From: DAOTUB01 sp034437455
GTDB taxonomy: Bacteria > Chloroflexota > Anaerolineae > B4-G1
Reading direction: 5' to 3'
DNA length: 46,811 nt
NCBI GenBank assembly: GCA_034437455.1
Contig: DAOTUB010000103.1
Coordinates: 1-46,811 of the forward strand
Made by a program: the position numbers and the translations under genes. This document shows, piece after piece, positions 23,900 through 31,885 of this stretch. Each line of letters starts with the position of its first letter. Position 1 is the first letter of the stretch. Under the pieces are notes generated by a model that saw only the letters and a program-made list of their open reading frames with translations, was not told the DNA's origin and did no database searches.

Positions 23900-25231
23900 T
23901 TAGCGTGCTCTCTTGCCTGGAACTCGTTTACCGTGACTCGTGTGCTCGGCTGTCACTTTTATCGTTACGTGACAGTTGCTGCCATCCAGGTCAAAGGTGA
24001 CGGTATGGCCAACGTCCTCCAGGACGAACGTCGTCTCTGAAAGGGGGAACAGACGAGTCGGTGGATCGTGCGGCCAGACGGGGATATTCTCGAGGAGCAG
24101 GCTGTCGCCTTCTCTCTCCACAGCCATCGTCATCCCGTTTTCGAACGCATAACTCCCCACATATTTGTCGGGAGTGCTGGCCTCAAGGGGCACGGTCTCG
24201 AACCACTCTGGCGGATCTTGAAACGGGGCGAGACGCGGGTTCGCTATCGGTTTACTCCTCTGAGCATCAAAGATCAGCTCCTGTAGCGCCCATAGTTGCT
24301 TGGGATCGTGCTCGGTAGATACGTAAGTGTTCTTCAGGTGAACGATGACCAGACGCGCCCGTGGCACAACCGTGATCTTTTGCCCCCCGGTGCCCGAAGC
24401 CTCGTACACGCCAAGCTCGTGGAAACGGCGCAATCGGTCGGGCATGTGCGCGTCATAGACCCACCACATATATCCGTACCCATCCTCTCCTGGGTTCGAG
24501 TAGCTGGTCGTGCTCTCTGCCACCCAGGACGCTGGAAGGATCTGGCGATCCTCCCAGCGTCCCGCTCGCAGGTAGAGCAACCCGAAGCGCGCCATATCCT
24601 TGGCCGACATGCGGAAGCGATAGGCCGGATGGATCGAACGCTCCCTCTCAAAGTGGTAGCAGGTATCTCGCAGCCTGAACTCTTCCATGTGAAGGGGACG
24701 GGCGATCTGTCGCTGAAACTCTTTGAAAAAGCGCATGCCTGTTTCGCGTTCAAAGATGGTCAGCAGCGTGTTAAAGTCCCAGTTGTTATAGTACCAACGT
24801 GCCCCTGGCTGGGAACTGTTCCGCGGTGGTTTCTCTTTGGGGACCTCAAAGGCGGCCTGATGGTAGACGCCAGAGCGCGCCTGGAGCAGATGCCTCACAC
24901 GGGCCTGCTTCTCCTCTGGGGTGAGAGGCGGCTCGTCGTCGATGGCCAAATCGGCCAGCGTCGCGTTCAGAGCGAGGATGCCTTTCCCGACATAGATGCC
25001 ATACAGGGCGCTGAGAAAGCTCTTCCTGATGGAGCGGCACTCAAAGCGCCGGTTGACCTGACCCTCTGCCAGCACGATGGCCCCGTCGTGGATCACTAAA
25101 AGCGCCGACAGGCCCGTCTGGTTGAAGGCGTCTCGCGCTTCCTCCAACAGACGGGAAGAGTATCCGGCATCTTCAGGAGACGCATACTGAAGCCACGTCG
25201 TGCCGGGGTAATGGGTTGTTCTCTCTTGCAT
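23900..25231 (-). CDS. Serine hydrolase, class C beta-lactamase-like
   Basis: A 443-residue member of the serine beta-lactamase-like / penicillin-binding family. It has the S-x-x-K motif Ser67-Ile-Arg-Lys70 (CRSIRKSFLSALYG), the Y-x-N motif Tyr148-Asn-Asn150 (RWYYNNWDF) and a KTG-equivalent GTGGQ. The C-terminal 100 residues form an extra beta-rich domain. Most relatives are esterases or peptidases rather than true lactamases. No signal peptide is visible, so it is probably cytoplasmic. A GAGGAA site precedes the ATG. Its start is only 13 bp from the stop of the polymerase gene, so the two are likely co-transcribed. Confidence 0.8.
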   Translation of the reverse strand: MQERTTHYPGTTWLQYASPEDAGYSSRLLEEARDAFNQTGLSALLVIHDGAIVLAEGQVNRRFECRSIRKSFLSALYGIYVGKGILALNATLADLAIDDEPPLTPEEKQARVRHLLQARSGVYHQAAFEVPKEKPPRNSSQPGARWYYNNWDFNTLLTIFERETGMRFFKEFQRQIARPLHMEEFRLRDTCYHFERERSIHPAYRFRMSAKDMARFGLLYLRAGRWEDRQILPASWVAESTTSYSNPGEDGYGYMWWVYDAHMPDRLRRFHELGVYEASGTGGQKITVVPRARLVIVHLKNTYVSTEHDPKQLWALQELIFDAQRSKPIANPRLAPFQDPPEWFETVPLEASTPDKYVGSYAFENGMTMAVEREGDSLLLENIPVWPHDPPTRLFPLSETTFVLEDVGHTVTFDLDGSNCHVTIKVTAEHTSHGKRVPGKRAR

Positions 25232-25244
25232 TCTTTTTTCCTCA

Positions 25245-28200
25245 CTAATCGTTTGCTTCGATGGGCAACCCCACCAGAAGCCGACTGTCCACGTCTACCA
25301 GCGGATCGACCTCGCCGGTGGCCGCCGCCCGGGCGAATACGACACCAGGGCGCTTGGCCCGGCGCGCTCGCGCGAGCACGTTGAACGTGGTGGGAGCATC
25401 GCGGTCACGCCAGCGATTCCACATTTTCTCCATCTCGTCAACCAGGTGGATCAGGCCCTGCCGCGCGCCGACTGCGCAGGCGTACATCTCGTCGGGCGTC
25501 AGCCCCTCGGCGTAACCGTGCCGGATGACCGCCAGCTTGTCACGCGCGTCTCGGACGACCCTGGGGCCGATCAGCAGCGGCAGCGTCCGCCGACCCCGCG
25601 CCCTGATGCGCGTCGCGAGCAATTGCGGCCCCAGATCGGCGTCGTCATAGTCCGTGCCGGATAAGATCTGTTCGGTCAGTTCCTCCTGGTACGCGATCCA
25701 TAGAGCGGGATCGTTTCCCTCGGGTTCGGGCGGACGTGACAGGCTCTCGCCGATGAAGGGGCTCATCGAAGCGCCCGATACCTTAGCGGCCTCAAACCCG
25801 CGCCGCGTCAACTGTTCCAGCGCCGCCAGCGCCGCCTGGATGCCATCTCGCACCAGCGTCTTTTGCATCGCGGCAGAGAGCGTGGTCTGCGTCACCAGCC
25901 CGTTGGGAGCAAGCGCCTCGGCTCCTGCTATTTGGGTGATCTCGCGGCGGCCTGTCTCCGTGAGGCTCAGGCTCGCCAGGCCCCACAGCGCATCTGGCGG
26001 TGGACGCAGGGACGTGATCAGCTCCGGGTCGCGAGCCAGGTGGGCGGCGACAGAGAGCCGCTCGCCCGCTTCTCGCTGCGCGCCCTCGGTGATGGGCAGC
26101 AGAACCGCGACCTGATCCCCGTCAAAATCGGCGTTGAGCCACTCGCAGACGAGGGGATGGATGCGGATGACGCTACCGGGATCGCGCACCGGGTGGAACG
26201 CGATGAGCGCGGTCGGAGAGAGGCTCGGTGCGCGGTTGACGATCACCCACGAGCGGGCCATCACCTGGTCGAGCGCCCGCGCCGCCCGCTCGCTGCGCGC
26301 CTGGACTGCTTCCTCGTCGCCCAGTTCTCGCACGATCAGCGGCCCAAAGAGCGTCCAGGCGATCTCGTCCGCCAGTCCCACCTGGTCGAGAGCCAGCTCC
26401 GCGCCCGGGATGATCACGGCGCGACCGCTGAAGAGTTGCCGTTCTCGAAAGCACAGGTGATCGGGCGTGAGCAGCGCGTCGAAGAACGCTTGTACGCGGG
26501 TTTTGAGTTGGGCGATGGCATCCTGTACCAACCGTTCCGGCGTCTGGCTGGATCGCATGCGCACCAGCCGGTCGTTTGCCTCGACCAGCGGGGCGTACTC
26601 GTCCAGTGTTGGGCACGCGCCGATCTCCGTCAACGAGCGCTCGCGCAGCCAGGGATGCGGCATCGGGTGGGCCAGTTCGAGCCGCTCTCCTTCTGGCGGT
26701 TTGAAACGGAACGTCAACTGGTCCGCCTCCAGCGCCGCCTCGATCCCCGCCACTCGCAGTCGATCCGCGAGCTCGGAGAACATTGGTGTGGGTGGATCTG
26801 CTTGTTCCACCGGACCCACTGCCACGCGCGCGGCGAGGGTGTCGGCGTCGGCCCGACGGACGGCGCGGGTGTTGAGATACTCACGCAGGTTCTCGTAAGC
26901 GCCCACGTCGCGCAGAACCTGGTTCTCGAGTTCGCCCTGCATCTGCGCCCGCATGTGCGCCCGCATGTGCGCCCGCATGTGCGCCCGTTGCTGCGGATGG
27001 GCGGACGCCATCACCTTGTTCCGCGCCAGGTGAAAGAGCCGCCCCCAATAGACCCAGCCGACCGCGCTGGGTCGCTGGAGTGGGGGGCTATCTCGTCCCA
27101 TCGCGAGCGTCTCCATCCCCGATTCGGGGAGCGCTGCCCGCGTCAGGCGCTTGCGTAGTTCGTCGTGGCTTGGCGACTGGAAGGGCGGCGCGACGACCGG
27201 CGCGCCCTCGGCGCGCGCAATGCGCCCCAGCACGGCCTCACGCACCTGCCCGACGTTCATCCGCACGTGCAGCCCGAAAAAGTTGAATACCAAGTCCACC
27301 GGCGTGCCGTCGGGCAAGTGGGGCATCTTGTCGTCGGGCAGGATCCGGCTCACGATTCCCTTGGTGCCGTGCCGATTGCTGAGCTTGTCGCCCGGTTCGA
27401 GGGGGTAGGGTGTATCGAAGCGGCGGGCGCACGACTCGCTGACGACGATGCCGTCCCACGTAGTTTCCGCTCCCCAGGGGACGAACGCCGTCAGCAGGTT
27501 GCGTCCGGTCCAAAAGTCCGGCACGTCCGGCTCGTTGTCGGTCTGAACGAGCGCCGGTTCTGGGGTGGACTGCGGAATCCACTGTCGCATCATGTTGGCG
27601 CCCATCAGGAGGCGGTTCGGGTCGTCGTGCTCCAGCAGCGGGATCATCGAGGCGGATAAGCCAAGACCGGCGGCGGGGGTTTCGTCGACGGCGACCAGCT
27701 TGCCCTCGCGGATCTCGGCCCCCACGGCGATCCTCAGGACGCGGCCAATGTTCGGCCCTTCCGGCGTCTCAAAGGGACAGACGAGACCACGCTCCTCCGG
27801 CGTGATCGCTCGCTCTCTCCCGGGGATGAGCAGGCTCCGCAGGTGCGTCTGGCGGCTGAGCCAGTTCGTCGTGTCGAGAGGCTGCGAGACCTCGCTCATA
27901 AACTCGCGAGTCCAGAGGTCGAGCGGCAGCCACGCGCGCGCCAGTTCTGCGTCCCACGGCAGGCCGTTCGTCGGGGCCTGTCCCAGGCGCTCTTCGATGT
28001 AATTGTACAGTTGTTCCCCGACACAATGGAACTTGGCAGTGTCCAGTTTCCCTGCCGACCCGATTGGGAGAACGACCTTGAGTTCCCCATCGATCTCGAT
28101 GACACCATCCTCGTCCGGTTGGGGCAGATCGGTGTACTCGATCTCGACGTCGCCAGAGGCGGAGGCGAGCGTGACCACGACGCGGCAGGTGCACTGCCCG

Positions 28201-28319
28201 GTGGACTTGGCCTGATAGCCGACCAACGGCAGCCGGTCGGCGAGCAATTGCGGCAGGCGATCTCGTAGAAACCGCTCGAACGATGCTTTGTGCCAGGGTG
28301 TGGCTGAATTGAGAGTCAT
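25245..28319 (-). CDS. Compact single-chain RNA polymerase (fused beta-beta'-like)
   Basis: A 1024-residue protein that carries landmarks of both large RNA polymerase subunits in order. Beta part: DLPQPDEDGVIEIDGE (64-79), CPFETPEGPNIG (181-192), FVPWGAETTWDGIVVSE (279-295), GDKLSNRHGTKGIVS (310-324) with both active-site lysines (312, 320), DGTPVDLVFN and RMNVGQ, and ENQVLRDVGAYENLREYL. Beta' part from about 540: ELAHPMPHPW, clamp-helix-like segment (574-617), FSGRAVIIPGAELALDQVGL, VNRAPSLSP, and NADFDGDQ (729-736) with the Mg-binding Asp triad. A bridge-helix-like region (901-955) and the C-terminal ATGEVDPL motif follow. The flap, most of the lobes, the beta' zinc finger and the GEPGTQLTM trigger loop are absent. 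AGGAGG precedes the ATG. Normal beta plus beta' exceed 2300 residues. Confidence 0.9.
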   Translation of the reverse strand: MTLNSATPWHKASFERFLRDRLPQLLADRLPLVGYQAKSTGQCTCRVVVTLASASGDVEIEYTDLPQPDEDGVIEIDGELKVVLPIGSAGKLDTAKFHCVGEQLYNYIEERLGQAPTNGLPWDAELARAWLPLDLWTREFMSEVSQPLDTTNWLSRQTHLRSLLIPGRERAITPEERGLVCPFETPEGPNIGRVLRIAVGAEIREGKLVAVDETPAAGLGLSASMIPLLEHDDPNRLLMGANMMRQWIPQSTPEPALVQTDNEPDVPDFWTGRNLLTAFVPWGAETTWDGIVVSESCARRFDTPYPLEPGDKLSNRHGTKGIVSRILPDDKMPHLPDGTPVDLVFNFFGLHVRMNVGQVREAVLGRIARAEGAPVVAPPFQSPSHDELRKRLTRAALPESGMETLAMGRDSPPLQRPSAVGWVYWGRLFHLARNKVMASAHPQQRAHMRAHMRAHMRAQMQGELENQVLRDVGAYENLREYLNTRAVRRADADTLAARVAVGPVEQADPPTPMFSELADRLRVAGIEAALEADQLTFRFKPPEGERLELAHPMPHPWLRERSLTEIGACPTLDEYAPLVEANDRLVRMRSSQTPERLVQDAIAQLKTRVQAFFDALLTPDHLCFRERQLFSGRAVIIPGAELALDQVGLADEIAWTLFGPLIVRELGDEEAVQARSERAARALDQVMARSWVIVNRAPSLSPTALIAFHPVRDPGSVIRIHPLVCEWLNADFDGDQVAVLLPITEGAQREAGERLSVAAHLARDPELITSLRPPPDALWGLASLSLTETGRREITQIAGAEALAPNGLVTQTTLSAAMQKTLVRDGIQAALAALEQLTRRGFEAAKVSGASMSPFIGESLSRPPEPEGNDPALWIAYQEELTEQILSGTDYDDADLGPQLLATRIRARGRRTLPLLIGPRVVRDARDKLAVIRHGYAEGLTPDEMYACAVGARQGLIHLVDEMEKMWNRWRDRDAPTTFNVLARARRAKRPGVVFARAAATGEVDPLVDVDSRLLVGLPIEAND
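26945..26992 (-). repeat. 12-bp tandem repeat inside the polymerase gene
   Basis: The unit GCGCCCGCATGT occurs three times exactly, with a degenerate fourth. It encodes repeated Arg-Ala-His-Met (residues about 445-460), just where beta subunits normally have the segment after DKxHARSTGP. It keeps the frame and may be a variable-length linker between core segments. Confidence 0.85.
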
Positions 28320-28338
28320 TCAAACTCCTCCTAGTTTG

Positions 28339-28451
28339 ATACCGTCTCAACATTGGGGGGATTCTTAACGTAGCCGCGCTTTCCATAGCGCGCTGGATGT
28401 TCGAGGTATGGAAACCTCGGCTACATCGTCATGCCTTGTTGAGAAGATGGT
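28339..28451. mobile_element. MITE family 2, copy 1, with REPIN core
   Basis: The ends, ATACCGTCTCAACA and TGTTGAGAAGATGGT, are imperfect inverse repeats related to those of the element at 44504 (ATCTTCTCAAYAA). A 7-bp direct repeat TAGTTTG flanks it (28332-28338 and 28452-28458). The core 28370-28424 is a GTAG...CTAC double hairpin. It fills the space between the sigma and polymerase genes and touches the sigma stop codon. Confidence 0.6.
28370..28424. repeat. REPIN-like double hairpin between sigma and polymerase genes
   Basis: GTAG...CTAC bounds CGCGCT-TTCCAT-AGCGCG and CGAGGT-ATGGAA-ACCTCG with a nine-base spacer. The loops are exact reverse complements, as in the copies at 17706, 19840 and 41408. 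It is the core of the MITE at 28339. Confidence 0.8.
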
Positions 28452-29038
28452 TAGTTTGTCTCCTGGTCTCGCCACTCGCGGGCGAGACGCTGCTTGGCAT
28501 AGTACAGGCGCGATTTGACTGTACCTTCGGGGACGCCCAGCCTGTCAGCCGCGTCCCGCATGCTCAGCTCCATCTCGTGCACTAGACGGACCACCTCGCG
28601 CTTCTCGTCGGGCAGCCGTCCGACGAGCCGACGGAGCCGCTCGCGCCGTTCGGCCAGTTCCAGGATGACGTCTGGGCCGAGCGCAGAATCGTCGATCATC
28701 CAGGCGGGGATAGAGTTTTCTTCCTCGTCGTCAGCCAGTTCGTTGGGAACGTCCAGGGGCTGCTCTCGGCGCCGTCGCACCGAGCGCAGGTGGTTGAGCG
28801 CCAGGTTGGTGGCGATACGGTAGAGCCAGGCCTTGAAGGGGCCTCGACCGTCCCATTGCTCGGCGCGGGTCCAGACCCGCAAAAAGGTTTCCTGGATCAG
28901 GTCCTGGGCCGCCGCCTCGTCGCGCGTGATGCGCGCCAGGTGGCGGCGGATCAACTCGCCGTATCGCTCAAAGAGCGCCTCGAACGCGCGCGCGTCGCGT
29001 TCGCAGACTCGCTCCATCAGGTTTGAGTCAGATGACAT
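28451..29038 (-). CDS. ECF-type RNA polymerase sigma factor
   Basis: A 195-residue protein with region 2 (FEALFERYGELIRRHLARIT, DLIQETFLRVW, FKAWLYRIATNLALNHLR; about residues 18-85) and region 4 (LPDEKREVVRLVHEMELSMR, DAADRLGVPEGTVKSRLYYA; about 140-185). An acidic linker (ELADDEEENS) joins them. Regions 1 and 3 are missing, as in ECF factors. No anti-sigma gene with a zinc motif lies next to it. Instead the single-chain polymerase gene follows on the same strand after a 130-bp gap filled by a MITE. A GGGAG site precedes the ATG at 29038. A dedicated sigma-polymerase pair is a plausible inference. Confidence 0.9.
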   Translation of the reverse strand: MSSDSNLMERVCERDARAFEALFERYGELIRRHLARITRDEAAAQDLIQETFLRVWTRAEQWDGRGPFKAWLYRIATNLALNHLRSVRRRREQPLDVPNELADDEEENSIPAWMIDDSALGPDVILELAERRERLRRLVGRLPDEKREVVRLVHEMELSMRDAADRLGVPEGTVKSRLYYAKQRLAREWRDQETN

Positions 29039-29164
29039 CCATTCGCTCCCTTTTCACTCGTCCCCTCTATTGTACATGACACCGGCGGGAGCGCAAAAGT
29101 TCACTGATTGATCAGCGGGGAAGCAATTGTGGAACGCCAACGCAGCTTGTTCTCATTACTACAA

Positions 29165-29290
29165 CGAAATTTCGCTCCGTCACCCTGAGCGGAGCGTAGC
29201 GGAGACGAAGAGTCTCCAATCCCGACAATGCGAGATTCCTCGACTCCACTCCGCTTCGCTCCGTTCCGCTCGGAATGACGGGGATCTCCG
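29165..29290. repeat. Dispersed inverted repeat rich in GGAGCG motifs
   Basis: The left arm (CCGTCACCCTGAGCGGAGCG) is an imperfect inverse of the right arm (CGCTCCGTTCCGCTCGGAATG, then ACGG). This 'GTCATTCCGAGCGGA...' type of palindromic repeat occurs in many bacterial genomes. The surrounding 29039-29310 holds no gene that I can support. Confidence 0.6.
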
Positions 29291-29310
29291 TCTCGTTGTG
29301 GTATTATCAT

Positions 29311-30702
29311 CTATGGGGGGAATATCTTGCCTGGGTTTAGGATGCCCTGGGGGTCCAGGAGTGTCTTGATCTGACGCATCAGCTCGAGGCTTTTGCCGTG
29401 CTCCTGCTCCATAAAGCGCCGTTTGCCGATGCCCACGCCGTGTTCGCCGGTGGCCGTGCCTTCCAGTTCCAGGCCGCGGGCGACGATGGCCTGGTTTGCC
29501 CGCTGGATGTTGCCCCACTCTTCCTCGTCGTGAGGATCGCCCATAAAGACCAGGTGCAGGTTGCCGTCGCCCGCGTGGCCAAAGATATAACCGAGCACGC
29601 CATACTCGCGGACTGTCTGATCGGCAAACTCGATGATCTCGGGGTAGCGGGAGATGGGAACCGCGACGTCTGCGACGAACGGTTCCAATCCGGGATGGGC
29701 GCGCTTCATACTCTCAAAGGCGCGGTAGCGAGCCTCCCACAGCCGGTTTCGCTCCGCGATGCCCAACCCGGCCTGGAATGAGAGCGCCTCGGCCTCCTCG
29801 CAGATCTCCTGCACCGGCCCCAGATTTTCCTCCAGGGCCAGCTCGCTGGCGCCGTGAAACTCCATAAAGAGGCTGGGTTCCTCCGCGAGTTTCAGATCGC
29901 CGTCCTGGTTAAGCAGCGTCACGACCTGTGGCGTCATCAACTCCAGGGCGGCAGGCCCAAAGCCCCAGCGCATGATCTCAAAGACGGCCTGGGCCGCTCT
30001 TTCGGAGGTGGAAAAGGTCGCCAGGGCCGCTGAGAAGTGGGCCGGTAGCCCCACCAGCCGCAGCGCGGCCTGCGTGACGATCCCCAGGGTGCCCTCCGAG
30101 CCGACAAAGAGCCGGGTCAGGTCGTATCCCGAGGAGCTTTTGGTCGCCAGACTGCCCGTCTCGATGATCTCGCCGTTGGCCAGCACGACGGTGAGTTGCA
30201 GGACATAGTCCTTCGTGGCTCCATACTTGACCGTCCGCACGCCGCTGGCGTTGTTGGCGATCATGCCCCCGATCACGGCCTCGGCGCCGGGGTCTGGAGG
30301 GAAAAAGAGGCCGTGACGCCTCAGGGTCTTGTTCAAATTCTTGTACACCACCCCGGCCTCGACCACGGCCACAAAGTCGGCGGGGCGGATCTCGACGATT
30401 CGATCAAAGCGCAACATGTCCACCACGATGCCGCCAAAGAGCGGGACAGGGTTGCCCTCGATGCTGGTGCCCGCTCCGCGGGGTGTCACGGGTATCCGGC
30501 GCGCGTTGGCGATGGTCAGAATCTGGGCGATCTCTTCTGCCGAACCGGGCGTCACCACCGCCTGAGGTGGGTGCTCTGCGGTGTAGCAGGACTCGTCCCG
30601 GCTGCACAGATTGATCGCTGACTCGCCGGTGGTAAAATATTCGGCTCCGACGATCGCCTCTATCGCTCTCAAATCCTTTTCGGTGCAACGATTCCATTTC
30701 AT
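29311..30702 (-). CDS. glcD: FAD-linked oxidase, glycolate oxidase GlcD-like
   Basis: A 463-residue flavoprotein. The FAD-binding PCMH domain has VTPRGAGTSIEGNPVPLFGG (about residues 73-92) and the conserved PDPGAEAVIGGMIANNASG (about 138-156). The second domain includes GYIFGHAGDGNLHLVFMGDP and the final TGEHGVGIGKRRFM, typical of GlcD and D-lactate dehydrogenases. It oxidises a 2-hydroxy acid to the oxo acid, passing electrons to a partner. No GlcE/GlcF genes are nearby, so the substrate (glycolate, D-lactate, other) is open. AGGAG precedes the ATG. Confidence 0.85.
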   Translation of the reverse strand: MKWNRCTEKDLRAIEAIVGAEYFTTGESAINLCSRDESCYTAEHPPQAVVTPGSAEEIAQILTIANARRIPVTPRGAGTSIEGNPVPLFGGIVVDMLRFDRIVEIRPADFVAVVEAGVVYKNLNKTLRRHGLFFPPDPGAEAVIGGMIANNASGVRTVKYGATKDYVLQLTVVLANGEIIETGSLATKSSSGYDLTRLFVGSEGTLGIVTQAALRLVGLPAHFSAALATFSTSERAAQAVFEIMRWGFGPAALELMTPQVVTLLNQDGDLKLAEEPSLFMEFHGASELALEENLGPVQEICEEAEALSFQAGLGIAERNRLWEARYRAFESMKRAHPGLEPFVADVAVPISRYPEIIEFADQTVREYGVLGYIFGHAGDGNLHLVFMGDPHDEEEWGNIQRANQAIVARGLELEGTATGEHGVGIGKRRFMEQEHGKSLELMRQIKTLLDPQGILNPGKIFPP

Positions 30703-30776
30703 TATTCTCTTCTCCTGTCAGCTCAGTTCTCGTGATACCAATTGTGGAATCAAATACTGCAGATAAGCGAGTGCCC

Positions 30777-30883
30777 GCTGATTGAGTAGGCCAAAGGCCG
30801 TATCGAAATCAAGGGCACAAGCGGCCCAAAACGCCTGGTTTCGATACGCTGCTCGCTACCGCTCACCACTACTCAACCGGCGC
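30777..30883. repeat. Dispersed inverted repeat (GGTTGAGTAG...CTACTCAATC)
   Basis: The outer arms GATTGAGTAG and CTACTCAACC and the inner arms GTATCGAAATC / GGTTTCGATAC pair with one another. It is a palindromic intergenic element between the glcD-like and kinase genes and has no coding capacity. Confidence 0.6.
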
Positions 30884-30885
30884 TT

Positions 30886-31486
30886 TCACGTTGCTTCAGG
30901 GAATACCACTTCTTCCTTCCCCGCCAGCTTGTCCTGAATACGCTGGACCACGATGTCCAGGTGTTGTGGTTTGTGCACGAAATCCAGATCATCGGTGCTA
31001 ATCGTCAGCACCGGGCAAAGGTCGAACGTCTGCATCCACTCCTGGTAGAACGTCTCCAACAGCGATAGGTATTCCGCCGTGATGCCGCTTTCCATCGCGC
31101 GGCCCCGGCGGTGTATGCGCTGAAGGAGCACCGGGACCGGGGCCTTGAGGTAGAGCAGCAGGTCAGGGCGGGGCAGACCCGCCACGACCATGTCGAACAC
31201 GCGACGATAGGACTGGTAATCCCGCTCGCTCAGGTTCCCCAGGTGATGCAGCGTGCGGGCAAAGATGTGCGCGTCCTCGTAGATGCTGCGGTCGGCGATG
31301 GCCGAGGAAAAATACCTGCAAGTGGAACGCCCACTGTCCCATATCGGCGTAAAAATCGGCCAAGTAGGGATTGTCGGTCACGGACTCGAAGCGGGTGTGC
31401 CAGCCCAATCGAGCGCCCAACCGCTCGGTCAGAGAGGTTTTGCCCGCGCTGATGTTGCCCGCGACGAGCACGAGTCGTTTCGTCAT
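30886..31486 (-). pseudogene. Deoxynucleoside kinase, frameshifted
   Basis: The N-terminal part from the ATG at 31486 reads MTKRLVLVAGNISAGKTSLT (P-loop GNISAGKTS), then FESVTDNPYLADFYADM and WAFHLQVFF. Near 31303-31312, in a short run of A, the frame shifts. The other frame continues with DRSIYEDAHIFARTLHHLGN and ends with LVFPEAT-like residues at 30886. The motif DRSIYEDAHIFA is the substrate-binding signature of dNK-type kinases that phosphorylate deoxynucleosides. Joined length would be about 200 residues, normal for the family. Mutation and sequence error cannot be told apart here. Confidence 0.75.
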
Positions 31487-31772
31487 GTGCTTCTCCGTTC
31501 TTCGTGAAGCTGTGTCGCCGTATGCTCGATGAACTTTGGCACGCCCGTGTCGGAGAAAGGGATCGTTCAGGAGTGTATTCACGGGCAGTAGTATATACCA
31601 GAACGAATTCCAGATCAAGCTCTCCCTCGCATCGCCGAAATGCGGGTTGGGTCACGAATTGATGAAAGCCGAGTTTGGCCAGGGACAAGGCATGGCCGAT
31701 CTGTAGCCGATCTGGAGGAGACAGTGGGAATCGAGTCATCAGACTGGGCCTTGATGACGATCGTATAACAAG
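31487..31772. other. Spacer between kinase and LacI genes
   Basis: About 290 bases between divergent genes. Reading frames on the minus strand exist but have no recognisable motif. I see only the LacI promoter region at its right edge. Confidence 0.35.
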
Positions 31773-31811
31773 ATACCTGTCAAATGTCAGTGGTTGGCAG
31801 TTGACAGGTAT
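31773..31811. promoter_or_regulatory. 11-bp inverted repeat overlapping the -35 box
   Basis: ATACCTGTCAA (31773-31783) and TTGACAGGTAT (31801-31811) are perfect inverse copies. The right arm contains the -35 hexamer of the regulator promoter. It could be the site of a second regulator. Confidence 0.55.
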
Positions 31812-31829
31812 TTTCTTTTGATGTATAAT
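31801..31829 (+). promoter_or_regulatory. Perfect sigma-70 consensus promoter of the lacI-type gene
   Basis: TTGACA (31801-31806) and TATAAT (31824-31829) are separated by 17 bases. Two LacI-type operators follow immediately. Confidence 0.85.
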
Positions 31830-31855
31830 GTAAACGTTTACAGAAAGCGCTTACA
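31829..31855. promoter_or_regulatory. Two LacI-family operators
   Basis: TGTAAACGTTTACA (31829-31842) is a perfect palindrome of the LacI/CcpA type. AGAAAGCGCTTACA (31842-31855) directly follows. They lie at the transcription start, so the regulator probably represses itself. Confidence 0.8.
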
Positions 31856-31885
31856 TCAGCCATCCCTTTCCTCTGGAGAAAGTAA

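Noticed and set aside
25231..25300. Possibility that the polymerase lost its trigger loop by a nonsense mutation or frameshift
   Set aside because: The C-terminal GEVDPL motif, normally at the very end of beta', is present just before the stop, and the next gene begins 13 bp later, so nothing is cut off downstream.
26945..26992. Tandem repeat considered as a CRISPR fragment
   Set aside because: The units are 12 bp with no spacers and stay in frame inside a gene.
25863..27158. Long plus-strand open frame opposite the polymerase gene
   Set aside because: It has no motif, is rich in Arg/His, and arises from the GC-rich codons of the real gene on the other strand.
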